A stretch of DNA of 12,150 bases from Spirochaetales bacterium (GTDB lineage: Bacteria > Spirochaetota > Spirochaetia > DSM-16054 > Sediminispirochaetaceae), in contig JAASTM010000021.1 of the NCBI GenBank assembly GCA_021767325.1, positions 1 to 12,150 of the forward strand, written 5' to 3'. Positions 1 to 7,365 of the stretch are shown piece after piece. Numbering within the stretch: the stretch's first letter is position 1; every line of letters starts with the position of its first letter. The notes beneath the pieces are model-generated. The model ran no database searches. It worked only from the letters and a program-made list of their open reading frames with translations, and had not been told where the DNA came from. The position numbers and the translations under genes are program-made.

Positions 1-521
1 CGGTGGGCAACCGTCTTACCTGGATAGTCTCGTTGGATGCCAACGATGCGGAGCTGTACCGGCAGCTGCGGGGGGAGCAGTGGCAGGAAGCCCTGGCCAC
101 GGTCGAAACCCTGCGGGGCTTCTTTCCGGGACAGGTGTACTTACAGGCGGTGCGCATGCGGTCCAACGAGGAGCAGCTGGATGGCTTTTACCGGTACTGG
201 AAACAGCAGACTGACGTGCAGCCGATCGTGCAGAAGTACGACGCTTTCTGCGGCGCTCTCCCGCAGAGAAAAGTCACCGATCTCTCCCCGATCAACCGTT
301 TCCCCTGCTGGCATCTCAAGCGTGATCTGACCGTGCTGATCGACGGCAGTGTACCGATGTGCCGCGAAGATCTCAAACAGCAGTATCTGCTGGGCAACAT
401 ATTCGATGAGGATATTGCCGAGGTGTGGGAGCGGGGTGTCGAGTATTACCGGATGCATATCGATGAAGAGTATCCCGACCTGTGCAGGAGCTGTGATGAG
501 TACTATACCTACAACTTCTAA
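1..521 (+). CDS. Radical SAM/SPASM protein, C-terminal part (5' end outside window)
   Basis: Only the last 172 or so codons are present; the frame is open to the left edge, so the GTG at position 3 is most likely an internal valine codon. The first residues (RLTWIVSLDA) look like a late strand of a radical SAM barrel. The C-terminus is SPASM-like, the auxiliary iron-sulfur domain of radical SAM maturases: counting from the GTG, Cys83, Cys102, Cys120 and a final CRSC pair at 161 and 164, with the usual DGSVPMCREDL and GNI....EVWE elements between. The CxxxCxxC motif that binds the SAM cluster would lie upstream and is not visible. Such enzymes modify peptides or sugars by radical chemistry. 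From memory, spirochetes have a dedicated 'spiro-SPASM' family, and this may be a member. The next gene overlaps its 3' end by 26 bases, so it is translationally linked to the glycan genes downstream. SPASM call firm; substrate unknown. Confidence 0.8.
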   Translation, partial: VGNRLTWIVSLDANDAELYRQLRGEQWQEALATVETLRGFFPGQVYLQAVRMRSNEEQLDGFYRYWKQQTDVQPIVQKYDAFCGALPQRKVTDLSPINRFPCWHLKRDLTVLIDGSVPMCREDLKQQYLLGNIFDEDIAEVWERGVEYYRMHIDEEYPDLCRSCDEYYTYNF

Positions 522-1461
522 ATCGCTGCGGGTGCCTTACACAATCGTCGGCGGCAGCAAGGAGGACCGCTCGCTGCAGGTCAGCCCTCCGCTCAGCATA
601 TTGCTGCTGCACCGCGGCAGCCGCCCTTACCGGCAGGAGTACTTCAAGGACCTGGAACAGATCGGCGATATCGAGATCCTCTCGGTGGAAACGGTCTCCG
701 CCAGTTACGACATCGATTCGCTTTCACAGAAATACCCCCGCATCAAGTTTCTGCTCTTGCACGAGGAGATGAGCCGCGGCGAGCAGATAAATATCGGCAT
801 GAAAGAGGCGGCCGGCAGGTTCGTGTTCGTGATGTGGAGCGATATGAAAATCAGCTCGCAGCTGAACAGCTACCTGCTGCAGCGAATCGTCAGCGCCGAT
901 CGGCTCTGTTCGGTGCCGATACTGCAGAACACCAAGCTCGAGACCGTACCCTCCATTATGGTCCCGGCCTTCCATAAGCGGAATCTGCGGATCCTCCCGA
1001 TGCTTCCCCAGAAAAATGAAATGAAAACACTCTTTCCCTTCGACTACAGCGGAATCTACCAGCGGGAGAAATTCCTGCTGACCGGCGGCTACGACTACCT
1101 CATCGAGAGCTCCTACTGGCAAAAGATGGATTTCGGTTTCCGGGCTCACATGTGGGACGAGGCCATCGAGTGCGAATCGGCCTTCCGGGTGCGGTATCTG
1201 GCCAGTGAACCGGCCGAAGACACCACTCCGGATTCCGGTTACAAACTGTTCTTCCTGAAGAACCTGTCCATCCGCTTCAACGGTGACTCCGGAACCCTTC
1301 CCTGGAGCCGTTTCCTGCCCTACTATCTGCGCTCCGGCAGCACCTTTTTCTCGGCCCTGAAGGAGTTCAAAAAGGTCCGCCGATGGGTACAGCTGAATCA
1401 GTACCGCTTCATCATGGATGCCCGCGATGTCACCGAGCTCTGGGAGGTTCCCGAATCATGA
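496..1461 (+). CDS. Glycosyltransferase, family 2-like (GT-A fold)
   Basis: 321 residues. The start at ATG 496 is chosen because AGGAG (486-490) lies 5 bases upstream; the frame stays open further upstream but inside the preceding gene. The layout fits a GT-A nucleotide-sugar transferase: a strand near residue 33 (LSILLLHRG), SRGEQINIGMKEAAG at 93-107, the position where GT2 enzymes carry a conserved basic/N-x-G-x-x-x-A-x-G element, then FVFVMWSDM at 109-117, where Asp116 may stand in for part of the DxD metal motif. Later, FDYSGIYQREKFLLTGGYDY resembles the acceptor-side 'GGfDe' region. No signal peptide or membrane segment is obvious, so it is probably cytosolic. It overlaps the radical SAM gene by 26 bases and the cytidylyltransferase by 4 (ATGA). 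The classical DxD and ED motifs are not clean, so donor and acceptor cannot be predicted. Confidence 0.7.
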   Translation: MSTIPTTSKSLRVPYTIVGGSKEDRSLQVSPPLSILLLHRGSRPYRQEYFKDLEQIGDIEILSVETVSASYDIDSLSQKYPRIKFLLLHEEMSRGEQINIGMKEAAGRFVFVMWSDMKISSQLNSYLLQRIVSADRLCSVPILQNTKLETVPSIMVPAFHKRNLRILPMLPQKNEMKTLFPFDYSGIYQREKFLLTGGYDYLIESSYWQKMDFGFRAHMWDEAIECESAFRVRYLASEPAEDTTPDSGYKLFFLKNLSIRFNGDSGTLPWSRFLPYYLRSGSTFFSALKEFKKVRRWVQLNQYRFIMDARDVTELWEVPES

Positions 1462-2183
1462 GTACCGCTGAAAATACCAGTACGAGCGACCTCCGGGGCG
1501 GCAGGGTAGGCGTGTTCCTCCAGGTGCGGCTCGATTCGAGCCGTTTGCCCGGCAAGGCGCTGCTGAGCCTCGGCGGTAAGAGCGTGGTGCAGCTGGCAAT
1601 GGAGGCGCTCAAGGCGGTTCCGGCCGATGTGTATGCCCTGTTGACCGACACCGAGAGCAGCCGAGGCCTCCAAACGTATGCCGCGGCGGCCGGATTCGAG
1701 GTGTACACCGGCCCGAAGGACGATGTGTTGAAGCGCTACGCCCGGGCAATCGAGTATTATCAGGTTGATACGGTGATCCGGGCGACCGGCGACAATCCGC
1801 TGGTCAGCGGAGCGTGTGCCGCACGCCTGCTCGAGCTCTATCGCAGCCGGAGCGTCGATTACAGCGGCTTTTACGGCCTGCCTGTCGGCACCGGGGTGGA
1901 ATGCGTACGGGCGGAGGCGCTGCTGAGGGCCGACCGGAACGCTGCCGGCACCTACGAGCGCGAGCATGTCTGTCCTCATCTCTACAACAACCCGCAGGAG
2001 TTCGTTATTTACCGGCCCTCCGCCCCGGCCGAGTGTTACGCTCCCGAACTGCGGGTGACCCTGGATACGGACCGCGATTACCGGCGTTTACTCACGATTT
2101 TCGAGTCACTGTACACCGGCCAACCAATATCCACCGAACGGCTGATTCGCGGGGTCGCTCAACTGCATCTGATTGCAGGGTAG
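1458..2183 (+). CDS. SpsF/KdsB-type cytidylyltransferase (CMP-sugar synthetase-like)
   Basis: 241 residues, close to the usual length of CMP-Kdo or acylneuraminate cytidylyltransferases. ATG 1458 overlaps the previous stop as ATGA, with GGGAGG (1442-1447) 10 bases upstream. The N-terminal nucleotide-binding signature is clear: VFLQVRLDSSRLPGKAL around residues 19-35, the family's R-x-x-S-x-R-L-P-x-K motif. IRATGDNPLV (107-116) matches the R-x-T-G-D-x-P-L loop that holds the sugar and metal; the family usually has Cys where this protein has Asn113. LRVTLDTDRDY (198-208) matches the conserved C-terminal element of SpsF-like proteins. Family members couple CTP to an acidic sugar such as Kdo or a nonulosonic acid, in the cytosol. 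The next gene, 3 bases away, begins with an SpsG/PseG-like domain, reproducing the spsF-spsG order of Bacillus spore-coat polysaccharide clusters. The sugar is not identifiable, and no NeuB-type synthase is in view. Confidence 0.83.
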   Translation: MSTAENTSTSDLRGGRVGVFLQVRLDSSRLPGKALLSLGGKSVVQLAMEALKAVPADVYALLTDTESSRGLQTYAAAAGFEVYTGPKDDVLKRYARAIEYYQVDTVIRATGDNPLVSGACAARLLELYRSRSVDYSGFYGLPVGTGVECVRAEALLRADRNAAGTYEREHVCPHLYNNPQEFVIYRPSAPAECYAPELRVTLDTDRDYRRLLTIFESLYTGQPISTERLIRGVAQLHLIAG

Positions 2184-2186
2184 GCT

Positions 2187-4064
2187 ATGCACTCGTACCG
2201 TTTTCTCTTTGCCCCTTCGGCGGCCCCCGGAAACGGAACCGGACACCTCCGGCGGGCTCTGCGCTGGGCCTCCGAACTGCCGCGGAAGTCATTCAAAATC
2301 TATATCAGAGCTTCTCACTGGCGTGAAGAATTTGCGCAGATGGCGGCGGCTTATCGGGTTCCGGCAAGCGGCTTCCTGTCCGACGAGCGGGAGATAAAAG
2401 CTTCACACTGGGATTTTGTCCTGCTCGACCGGAGGGCAACCAGCAAAGCGGATTTTCTCTGGTGGAGCCGCACGGGCCTCCAACTGATCGGCATCGATGA
2501 GGGCGGCCCGCGCCGGCAGCATTTTTCATATCTGATAGATACTTTTCCGATACCCCGGCGCTTCGGACCGGCAAATATCTGCGATCCCGCCTATCTTTCC
2601 CTCCCGGAGGAGCACCGCCATGCTGATTCCGGACAGAAAGCGCGGTTTGACAACATTCTGGTGAGTTTCGGCGGAGAAGATCCGGCCGGACTCACCGAAA
2701 AGTGTGCCCGCTGGCTGATTCAGAGCGGCGGCTATGATCCTTCGGCCCTGACTATAGTCCTGGGTTCCCTGTTCGGACCCCGGGAGCTGCCGGCGGGAGT
2801 CAACACGCTTCACGCTCCCGCGGACTTAGCCGATCAGCTGCACCGCTACGAGCTGGTCTGCACCAGTTTCGGCCTGACTGCCTACGAGGCCGCCTACGCC
2901 GGCTGCGGAGTGATTCTCTTCAATCCGAGCAGCTATCACCGCCGGCTCGGCCGCCTGGCCGGCTTTCCGATGGTCGGTGTCCGCAGAATCAACGGCCGCC
3001 GGTTCTCACATTTTTTAAACCATCCCTCCCAGGTGTTGCAGGCGTCCCGCCGGGCCGCCCCGGCCGAAAAAAGGTCTCCCGCCTCACTGCTGGGCCGTTT
3101 GCGGGCCCCAGAAGTCCGCGACTGTCCCGCCTGCGGGCGCCTAACCGCCGAGGCGGTGCTGCGCTGCGCCGAACGCAGCTTTTTCCGCTGCCGGCAGTGC
3201 GGTCTGCTCTACCAGATCGATTTCTTCGCAGCACAGGAGCGCTACACCCGGGATTACTTTTTCGAGGAGTACCGCAGCCAGTACGGCCGCAGCTACCTCG
3301 AAGACTTTGCTGCCATCAAACAGATGAGCCGCCGCCGCCTCGCGGTAATCCGTCGCATTCTCAGCCCCGGCACCACAAGCTTTGATTCACCGCCGGGTGG
3401 GCGTCTCCTGGATGTGGGCTGTGCCTACGGTCCCTTCCTCGCGGCCGCCGCCGAGGCCGGATTTGAGCCGGAAGGGCTCGAACCGGTCAGCTCTGCCGCC
3501 GACTACGTGCGCAGCCAGCTGGATATACCGGTCTGGAACCTGCCCTTCGAGGAGTTCGGGGCTGAGAAACTTTACGATGTAATCAGCATGTGGTTTGTGA
3601 TTGAGCATTTCGCAAGGGTCGACGCAGTCTTGAGTAAAGCCGGCCGCTTGCTTAAAATGGGCGGTCTGCTGGCCTTTTCCACCCCGAACAGCACCGGAAT
3701 AAGTGCCCGAAAATCGCTGAAGGAGTTTCTGCGGCAGAGCCCCCGGGACCACCATTCTATCTGGAGTCCGGCTGTCGCCCGCAAAGTTCTGCTGCAGTTC
3801 GGTTTCAGGGTTAAAAAAATAGTAATTACCGGGCACCATCCCGAGCGTTTCCCGCTGATAGGCCCCCGTCTGGCGGAGGCCCGCAGGAGAGGCCCTTCCC
3901 GGCTGCACGACTTCGCGTGGGCGCTGCTCCTGCGGCTGAGTGTAGTTTTCGGTCTGGGCGACACATTTGAAGTGTACGCCGAAAAAATTGGTGAGGTGCA
4001 GAGTGGAGCGGGGCCTTACGCTCCAGACCACGCAGGACAACACACAGGAGAGCAAGATGGCTGA
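2187..4064 (+). CDS. Fusion: SpsG/PseG-like nucleotide-sugar domain plus zinc-ribbon SAM methyltransferase
   Basis: 625 residues in two enzyme-like halves. Residues 1 to about 290 resemble PseG/SpsG, the GT-B-fold hydrolase that removes UDP from a UDP-sugar in pseudaminic/legionaminic acid synthesis: GNGTGHLRR (15-23) carries the G-x-G-H-x-x-R motif, with His20 at the place of the catalytic His; NILVSFGGEDP begins at 156; CTSFGLTAYEAAYAG (225-239) is the nucleotide-binding glycine/glutamate element. A four-Cys ribbon follows (Cys313-x2-Cys316, Cys335-x2-Cys338), then a class I methyltransferase: LLDVGCAYGPF with Asp409 as motif I, YDVISMWFVIEH at 463-474, and DHHSIW at 521-526, as in sugar C/O-methyltransferases with an N-terminal zinc ribbon. 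The start at ATG 2187 lies 3 bases after the previous stop, with only a weak AGGG upstream, so coupled translation is likely. The frame is unbroken across the junction. The combined reaction is inferred, not known. Confidence 0.78.
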   Translation: MHSYRFLFAPSAAPGNGTGHLRRALRWASELPRKSFKIYIRASHWREEFAQMAAAYRVPASGFLSDEREIKASHWDFVLLDRRATSKADFLWWSRTGLQLIGIDEGGPRRQHFSYLIDTFPIPRRFGPANICDPAYLSLPEEHRHADSGQKARFDNILVSFGGEDPAGLTEKCARWLIQSGGYDPSALTIVLGSLFGPRELPAGVNTLHAPADLADQLHRYELVCTSFGLTAYEAAYAGCGVILFNPSSYHRRLGRLAGFPMVGVRRINGRRFSHFLNHPSQVLQASRRAAPAEKRSPASLLGRLRAPEVRDCPACGRLTAEAVLRCAERSFFRCRQCGLLYQIDFFAAQERYTRDYFFEEYRSQYGRSYLEDFAAIKQMSRRRLAVIRRILSPGTTSFDSPPGGRLLDVGCAYGPFLAAAAEAGFEPEGLEPVSSAADYVRSQLDIPVWNLPFEEFGAEKLYDVISMWFVIEHFARVDAVLSKAGRLLKMGGLLAFSTPNSTGISARKSLKEFLRQSPRDHHSIWSPAVARKVLLQFGFRVKKIVITGHHPERFPLIGPRLAEARRRGPSRLHDFAWALLLRLSVVFGLGDTFEVYAEKIGEVQSGAGPYAPDHAGQHTGEQDG

Positions 4065-5727
4065 ACCAGAACAGAGCACCCGTATACTCATTCTCGGAGC
4101 CGGTGTAATGCAGCTTCCGGCGCTCCGCTGGGCAAAGCGGCAGGGATGGGAGGTGTATGCGGCCGACGGTAATCCGGCGGCTCCCGGAGTAGGCCTTGCC
4201 GACCACTTTGTTCCGGTGGATCTCACCGATATCGATGGGATGATTGAAGCGGCGGCCGGTATTCATGCCAAAAAGGGTCTGCACGGGGTGTTCACCGCCG
4301 GCACCGATTTTTCCTATACGGTTGCCCGGGTGGCGGAAGCCCTGCAGCTGCCCGGCTTGCCCCCTGAGGTGGCGCTGAATGCCAGCCGTAAGGATAGAAT
4401 GCGGCAAGTCTTTGCAGAGCATGGAGTTCCATCTCCGAGGTTTGTTCAGCTCGCGTCGGATGAGGGGGTAGAGGCGGCCCTGCAGCAGCTCGCTCTGCCG
4501 CTGGTCGTCAAGCCGGTCGACAATATGGGTGCCCGGGGCATCCGCCGGGTCGACAGCCCCGAGGAGTACCGCCGGGCCGTCCGCTCCGCCCGCCGCTTTT
4601 CACGGGCGGGTACGGTGATAGTAGAAGAGTATATCGAGGGCCCGGAGTTCAGTATCGATGCCCTGGTGGTGGAGGATGAGATCGTGTTTACCGGGATTGC
4701 CGACCGCCACATCTTTTTTCCGCCGTATTTCATCGAGATGGGCCACACGATTCCCACCAGCTACGACGGTGCGGTGCTCGCCGCTGTCAAATCGGTCTTT
4801 ACACAGGCGGTTCGCGCCCTGGGAATCCGGAACGGAGCGGCCAAAGGCGATGTGAAGTGGGATGGCCGCCGGGCGGTTATCGGTGAAGTGGCCGCCCGGC
4901 TTTCGGGGGGCTACATGTCCGGGTGGACCTATCCCTACTGCAGCGGGGTCGAGCTCACCGGAAACGCACTCCGGCTGGCGGTAGGCCGGCGGCCGGACTC
5001 GCTGACTCCGGCCAGAGAGTGGGTGTCGGCGGAGCGGGCCTTTATTTCGATTCCCGGAGTAGTAAAGCGGGTAGAAGAGGCTCGAAAAGCAGGGTCTATC
5101 CCCTGGATAGAAGAGATGTTTATTCGGGTAGCCGAAGGTAATGAAACCGGCTTTCCCACCAATAATGTTGAAAAAAGCGGTAATTTTATAAGCGCCGCAC
5201 CGACTCGCGATGAAGCTGTGCGTGCCGCCGAGGATGCCTGCCGGGAGGTCTTCGTGCGCCTCGAGCCGAACAATGATCGTACCCGCCGGTTTCTGTTCGT
5301 TGAAAAGGAAACCTGGATTCCCGACGCCTTCACCCTGGAGAACCCGGAGAATGTGCAGGCGCTGCGGTCCATGGCGAGCTTTATCGATCATCGTGACAGC
5401 TACGCTCGTCTCCAGCCGGATCAAGACCTCGAAATCGCGGTTCAGGGGCTGCCGGATATCGAGTCCGAAGCCGACTGCGATTGGCACGGGACCCCTTTCT
5501 CCGCGGCCTGGCAGAAAGTGTGCGCTCTGAGCGATGCAGCGGTTGCGAAGGATCGAGAATCTGCCGATATAGTTATAGGAGCGGTTTTCTGGCACGCCTT
5601 TCTGCGCGGGGGCGTTCAGGGTGCCGTGTGGCTGGTCGATAGTATCCGCCATGCCGCCCACTGCGGAGAACCGGTTGAGACTGTTTTTACGGAGCCAAAC
5701 GCGAATGCATCTGATGAGTTTGCATAA
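4057..5727 (+). CDS. ATP-grasp ligase with long C-terminal extension
   Basis: 556 residues. ATG 4057 has AGGAG at 4046-4050, 6 bases upstream, and overlaps the preceding stop by 8 bases. The N-terminal pre-ATP-grasp domain has a Rossmann-type strand-loop (ILILGAGVMQLPAL) and ADGNPAAPG, as in CarB, PurK and related ligases. The ATP-grasp core follows: VVKPVDNMGARGIRRV with Lys152, VEEYIEGPEFSIDALV from 189, and EVAARLSGG at 277-285. The Asn often found in the last motif (E-x-N-x-R) is Ala279; PurK-like proteins also lack it, so this does not imply inactivity. Such enzymes join a carboxylate to an amine or thiol through an acylphosphate. Residues from about 390 to 556 form an extension with no motif I recognise. 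It sits between the methyltransferase and a cell-wall amidase gene, so it probably adds an amide-linked group to a glycan or peptide precursor in the cytosol. The substrate is unknown. Confidence 0.8.
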   Translation: MAEPEQSTRILILGAGVMQLPALRWAKRQGWEVYAADGNPAAPGVGLADHFVPVDLTDIDGMIEAAAGIHAKKGLHGVFTAGTDFSYTVARVAEALQLPGLPPEVALNASRKDRMRQVFAEHGVPSPRFVQLASDEGVEAALQQLALPLVVKPVDNMGARGIRRVDSPEEYRRAVRSARRFSRAGTVIVEEYIEGPEFSIDALVVEDEIVFTGIADRHIFFPPYFIEMGHTIPTSYDGAVLAAVKSVFTQAVRALGIRNGAAKGDVKWDGRRAVIGEVAARLSGGYMSGWTYPYCSGVELTGNALRLAVGRRPDSLTPAREWVSAERAFISIPGVVKRVEEARKAGSIPWIEEMFIRVAEGNETGFPTNNVEKSGNFISAAPTRDEAVRAAEDACREVFVRLEPNNDRTRRFLFVEKETWIPDAFTLENPENVQALRSMASFIDHRDSYARLQPDQDLEIAVQGLPDIESEADCDWHGTPFSAAWQKVCALSDAAVAKDRESADIVIGAVFWHAFLRGGVQGAVWLVDSIRHAAHCGEPVETVFTEPNANASDEFA

Positions 5728-6796
5728 GAACTCGATTTCACGTTCTCAAAATTATCTGCAACTCGTTTCTGCCGCGATAGTTATGTGGGTCTTTCTGTTG
5801 ATCGTACCGGCGGATCTCTGGGCTGAGCCCGGTATCCCGCTGCAGGAGATCCGCAGTAAAACCGGGGCTCGTCTGCAGTGGGACCCGATGCGGCAGCTGG
5901 GGAGTCTGGAGAAGGGCGATACGAGTCTGGTGTACCGGCTCGATTCTCCTTTTTTGGTGGTGAATTACGAGTCTTTCAGATCGATTGTCCCGCCGGAGCG
6001 GGGTGAGCGGGGGGATATTTGGTTTTCGGAGGAAGATGCCTCCTACCTCATCGATACACTGGGCCTCAAGTCGGCCCAGGAAAACCAGCATTACATTTCG
6101 ACCATCATCATAGATGCCGGGCACGGCGGCAAGGACAGCGGAGCGGTCGGCAGGTTTACTGAAAACGGAAAGCCGGTTGTTATTATGGAGAAAGACCTGG
6201 TGTTGGCGGTTGCCAGACAGCTTGCGGCCCGCCTGCGCTTCAAATATCCGGAGAAGAACGTGGTGCTCACCCGGGATGAGGATGTGTATCTGACCTTGGA
6301 AGAGCGTACCCAGATTGCCAACGAAATCGAATTAGGCGAACGGGAGGCCATGATCTTTATCTCAGTCCACGCCAACGCCTCTCTCAACAGCAAGGCCCAG
6401 GGTTTTGAAGTGTGGTATCTTCCCCCGGATTACCGGCGGAAGCTGATTGACCCGGCCAGCCTGGACGAGTCGGCCCGGGAGGTAGCTCCTATACTCAATA
6501 CCATGCTCGAAGAGGAGTATACCGTCGAGAGTATTCTTCTGGCCCAGAATATCCTGAACGGTATGGACAGCTCCCTCGGAGATGAACATGAGAACCGCGG
6601 ACTGAAGGAGGAGACCTGGTTTGTGGTGCGAAATGCCAAGATGCCGTCGGTGCTGGTGGAAATCGGTTTCGTTACCAATCGGGAAGAAGCTTTGCGGATG
6701 CGCACCAGCAGTCACTTGAAGAAGATTACCGATGGCATCTATAATGGCGTGCACGGATTTATCGAACATTTCGAAAATACCTCCGTAAGGGAGTAA
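5705..6796 (+). CDS. Exported N-acetylmuramoyl-L-alanine amidase (Amidase_3, AmiC-like)
   Basis: 363 residues from ATG 5705, which has GGAG (5691-5694) 10 bases upstream; ATG 5714 is an alternative. A Sec signal peptide is visible: a basic/polar start, a hydrophobic run near residues 17-34 and a likely cut after the LWA triplet near residue 40. Residues of about 40-130 form an N-terminal domain I cannot name. The catalytic Amidase_3 domain starts at IIIDAGHGGKDSG: zinc ligands His140, Glu162 (MEKDLVL) and His222 (SVHANA), and catalytic Glu319 (VEIGF), are all present, so an active Zn enzyme is expected. The family cuts the amide bond between MurNAc and the stem peptide in the periplasm. The gene overlaps the ATP-grasp gene by 23 bases and is followed at once by a GerMN gene, then flaA; from memory this amidase-GerMN-flaA order also occurs in Treponema. 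A role in wall remodelling for periplasmic flagella or cell division is plausible but inferred. Confidence 0.9.
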   Translation: MHLMSLHKNSISRSQNYLQLVSAAIVMWVFLLIVPADLWAEPGIPLQEIRSKTGARLQWDPMRQLGSLEKGDTSLVYRLDSPFLVVNYESFRSIVPPERGERGDIWFSEEDASYLIDTLGLKSAQENQHYISTIIIDAGHGGKDSGAVGRFTENGKPVVIMEKDLVLAVARQLAARLRFKYPEKNVVLTRDEDVYLTLEERTQIANEIELGEREAMIFISVHANASLNSKAQGFEVWYLPPDYRRKLIDPASLDESAREVAPILNTMLEEEYTVESILLAQNILNGMDSSLGDEHENRGLKEETWFVVRNAKMPSVLVEIGFVTNREEALRMRTSSHLKKITDGIYNGVHGFIEHFENTSVRE

Positions 6797-6799
6797 TTG

Positions 6800-7273
6800 G
6801 TGAAAAACCTCGATCGAATAACGATTATACTTTTGGGAGTTCTGGCGTTGAGTCTGGCTGTCTCACTGCTGCTGTTTCTCCTGCACGGGACCGATATGCA
6901 GCGGCAGGTCCTCTTTTTCCCGGAATACCGCTCCTCCGTCTGTTCGGGAGAGGAACGCCGTCTGCCGACCAAGCCGACCACGGAAAAAGAGATAGAGCTG
7001 CTGGTAAAAGAGATTCTGTTGGGGCCCTTCGATGTCAACTATGTGGCGGTTCTGCCGCAGGAGACTTCTATCCGCACGATTATGCTGCGGAATAAGAAGC
7101 TGTATATAGATTTTTCGGTAGATGTGGTGTTTCAGGAGAGTGAATCGCGTCTGTCTTTCGAGGAGGCGTTGGACTGTGTGCGAAAGAGCATAGTCTTCAA
7201 TTATCCGCAAATCGATCGAATTGTCTTCACTGTGAACGGTGAACAGCCAAAATTCACCGAGAGTAAATCGTGA
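6800..7273 (+). CDS. Membrane-anchored GerMN-domain protein
   Basis: 157 residues. GTG 6800 is preferred over TTG 6797 because the Shine-Dalgarno AAGGGAG (6787-6793) is then 6 bases away rather than 3. One N-terminal hydrophobic segment (about residues 7-27, IILLGVLALSLAVSLLLFLL) anchors it in the inner membrane with the rest in the periplasm; there is no lipobox Cys. The soluble part fits a GerMN domain: TTEKEIELLVKEILLGP, a strand-rich middle (KLYIDFSVDVVF), and an F-x-x-A-x-x-x-V...S-I-V-F-N-Y-P-x-I-x-x-I-x-F-T-V-N-G end, the 'initial helix, then INTVxIxVNG' pattern of the family. GerMN domains occur in spore germination protein GerM and LpqB-type lipoproteins and are thought to bind cell-wall or partner proteins; none has a known enzymatic role. 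It follows the amidase by 3 bases, suggesting a shared job at the wall. Confidence 0.8.
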   Translation: MKNLDRITIILLGVLALSLAVSLLLFLLHGTDMQRQVLFFPEYRSSVCSGEERRLPTKPTTEKEIELLVKEILLGPFDVNYVAVLPQETSIRTIMLRNKKLYIDFSVDVVFQESESRLSFEEALDCVRKSIVFNYPQIDRIVFTVNGEQPKFTESKS

Positions 7274-7296
7274 AACTGAAAAAAAAAGAAAAATCG
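7274..7296 (+). promoter_or_regulatory. A-tract UP-like element upstream of the flaA promoter
   Basis: A run of nine A (7279-7287), a G, then five A (7289-7293) sits directly upstream of the -35 box at 7297. This is where the RNA polymerase alpha C-terminal domains bind UP elements, so it probably strengthens the flaA promoter. It is not a match to the full E. coli UP consensus; the call rests on position and composition. Confidence 0.5.
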
Positions 7297-7324
7297 TTGA
7301 CAAACTAAATTGGTTCCGTATAAT
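7297..7324 (+). promoter_or_regulatory. Strong sigma-70 promoter for flaA
   Basis: TTGACA at 7297-7302 and TATAAT at 7319-7324 are both exact consensus hexamers, separated by 16 bases (17 is optimal). Transcription would start near 7331, leaving a leader of about 35 bases before the flaA ATG at 7366. flaA can therefore be read independently of the long operon upstream, by the housekeeping sigma rather than a flagellar one. Confidence 0.9.
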
Positions 7325-7354
7325 TTTAAATGCAATAGGTAAACTGTTTTAAAA

Positions 7355-7359
7355 AGGAG
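7355..7359 (+). promoter_or_regulatory. flaA Shine-Dalgarno
   Basis: AGGAG, preceded by an A run, lies 6 bases before ATG 7366. It fixes the flaA start and fits high expression. Confidence 0.85.
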
Positions 7360-7365
7360 CACTGG

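Noticed and set aside
349..495. Upstream extension of the glycosyltransferase frame to 349
   Set aside because: It would lie entirely inside the SPASM coding region; the strong AGGAG 5 bases before ATG 496 decides the start.
3387..4226. Long minus-strand open frame opposite the methyltransferase
   Set aside because: It spans two plus-strand genes with recognisable motifs and is Arg/Gly/Pro/Ser-rich low-information sequence.
4600..5661. 353-codon minus-strand open frame opposite the ATP-grasp gene
   Set aside because: The plus strand carries conserved ATP-grasp motifs in the same region; the minus frame has no matching domain or ribosome site.
5621..5704. Upstream start for the amidase at 5621
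   Set aside because: It would put an arginine-rich stretch ahead of the signal peptide; ATG 5705 gives a proper Sec signal with GGAG upstream.
6797..6799. TTG start for the GerMN gene
   Set aside because: Only 3 bases from the Shine-Dalgarno; GTG 6800 at 6 bases is better placed.
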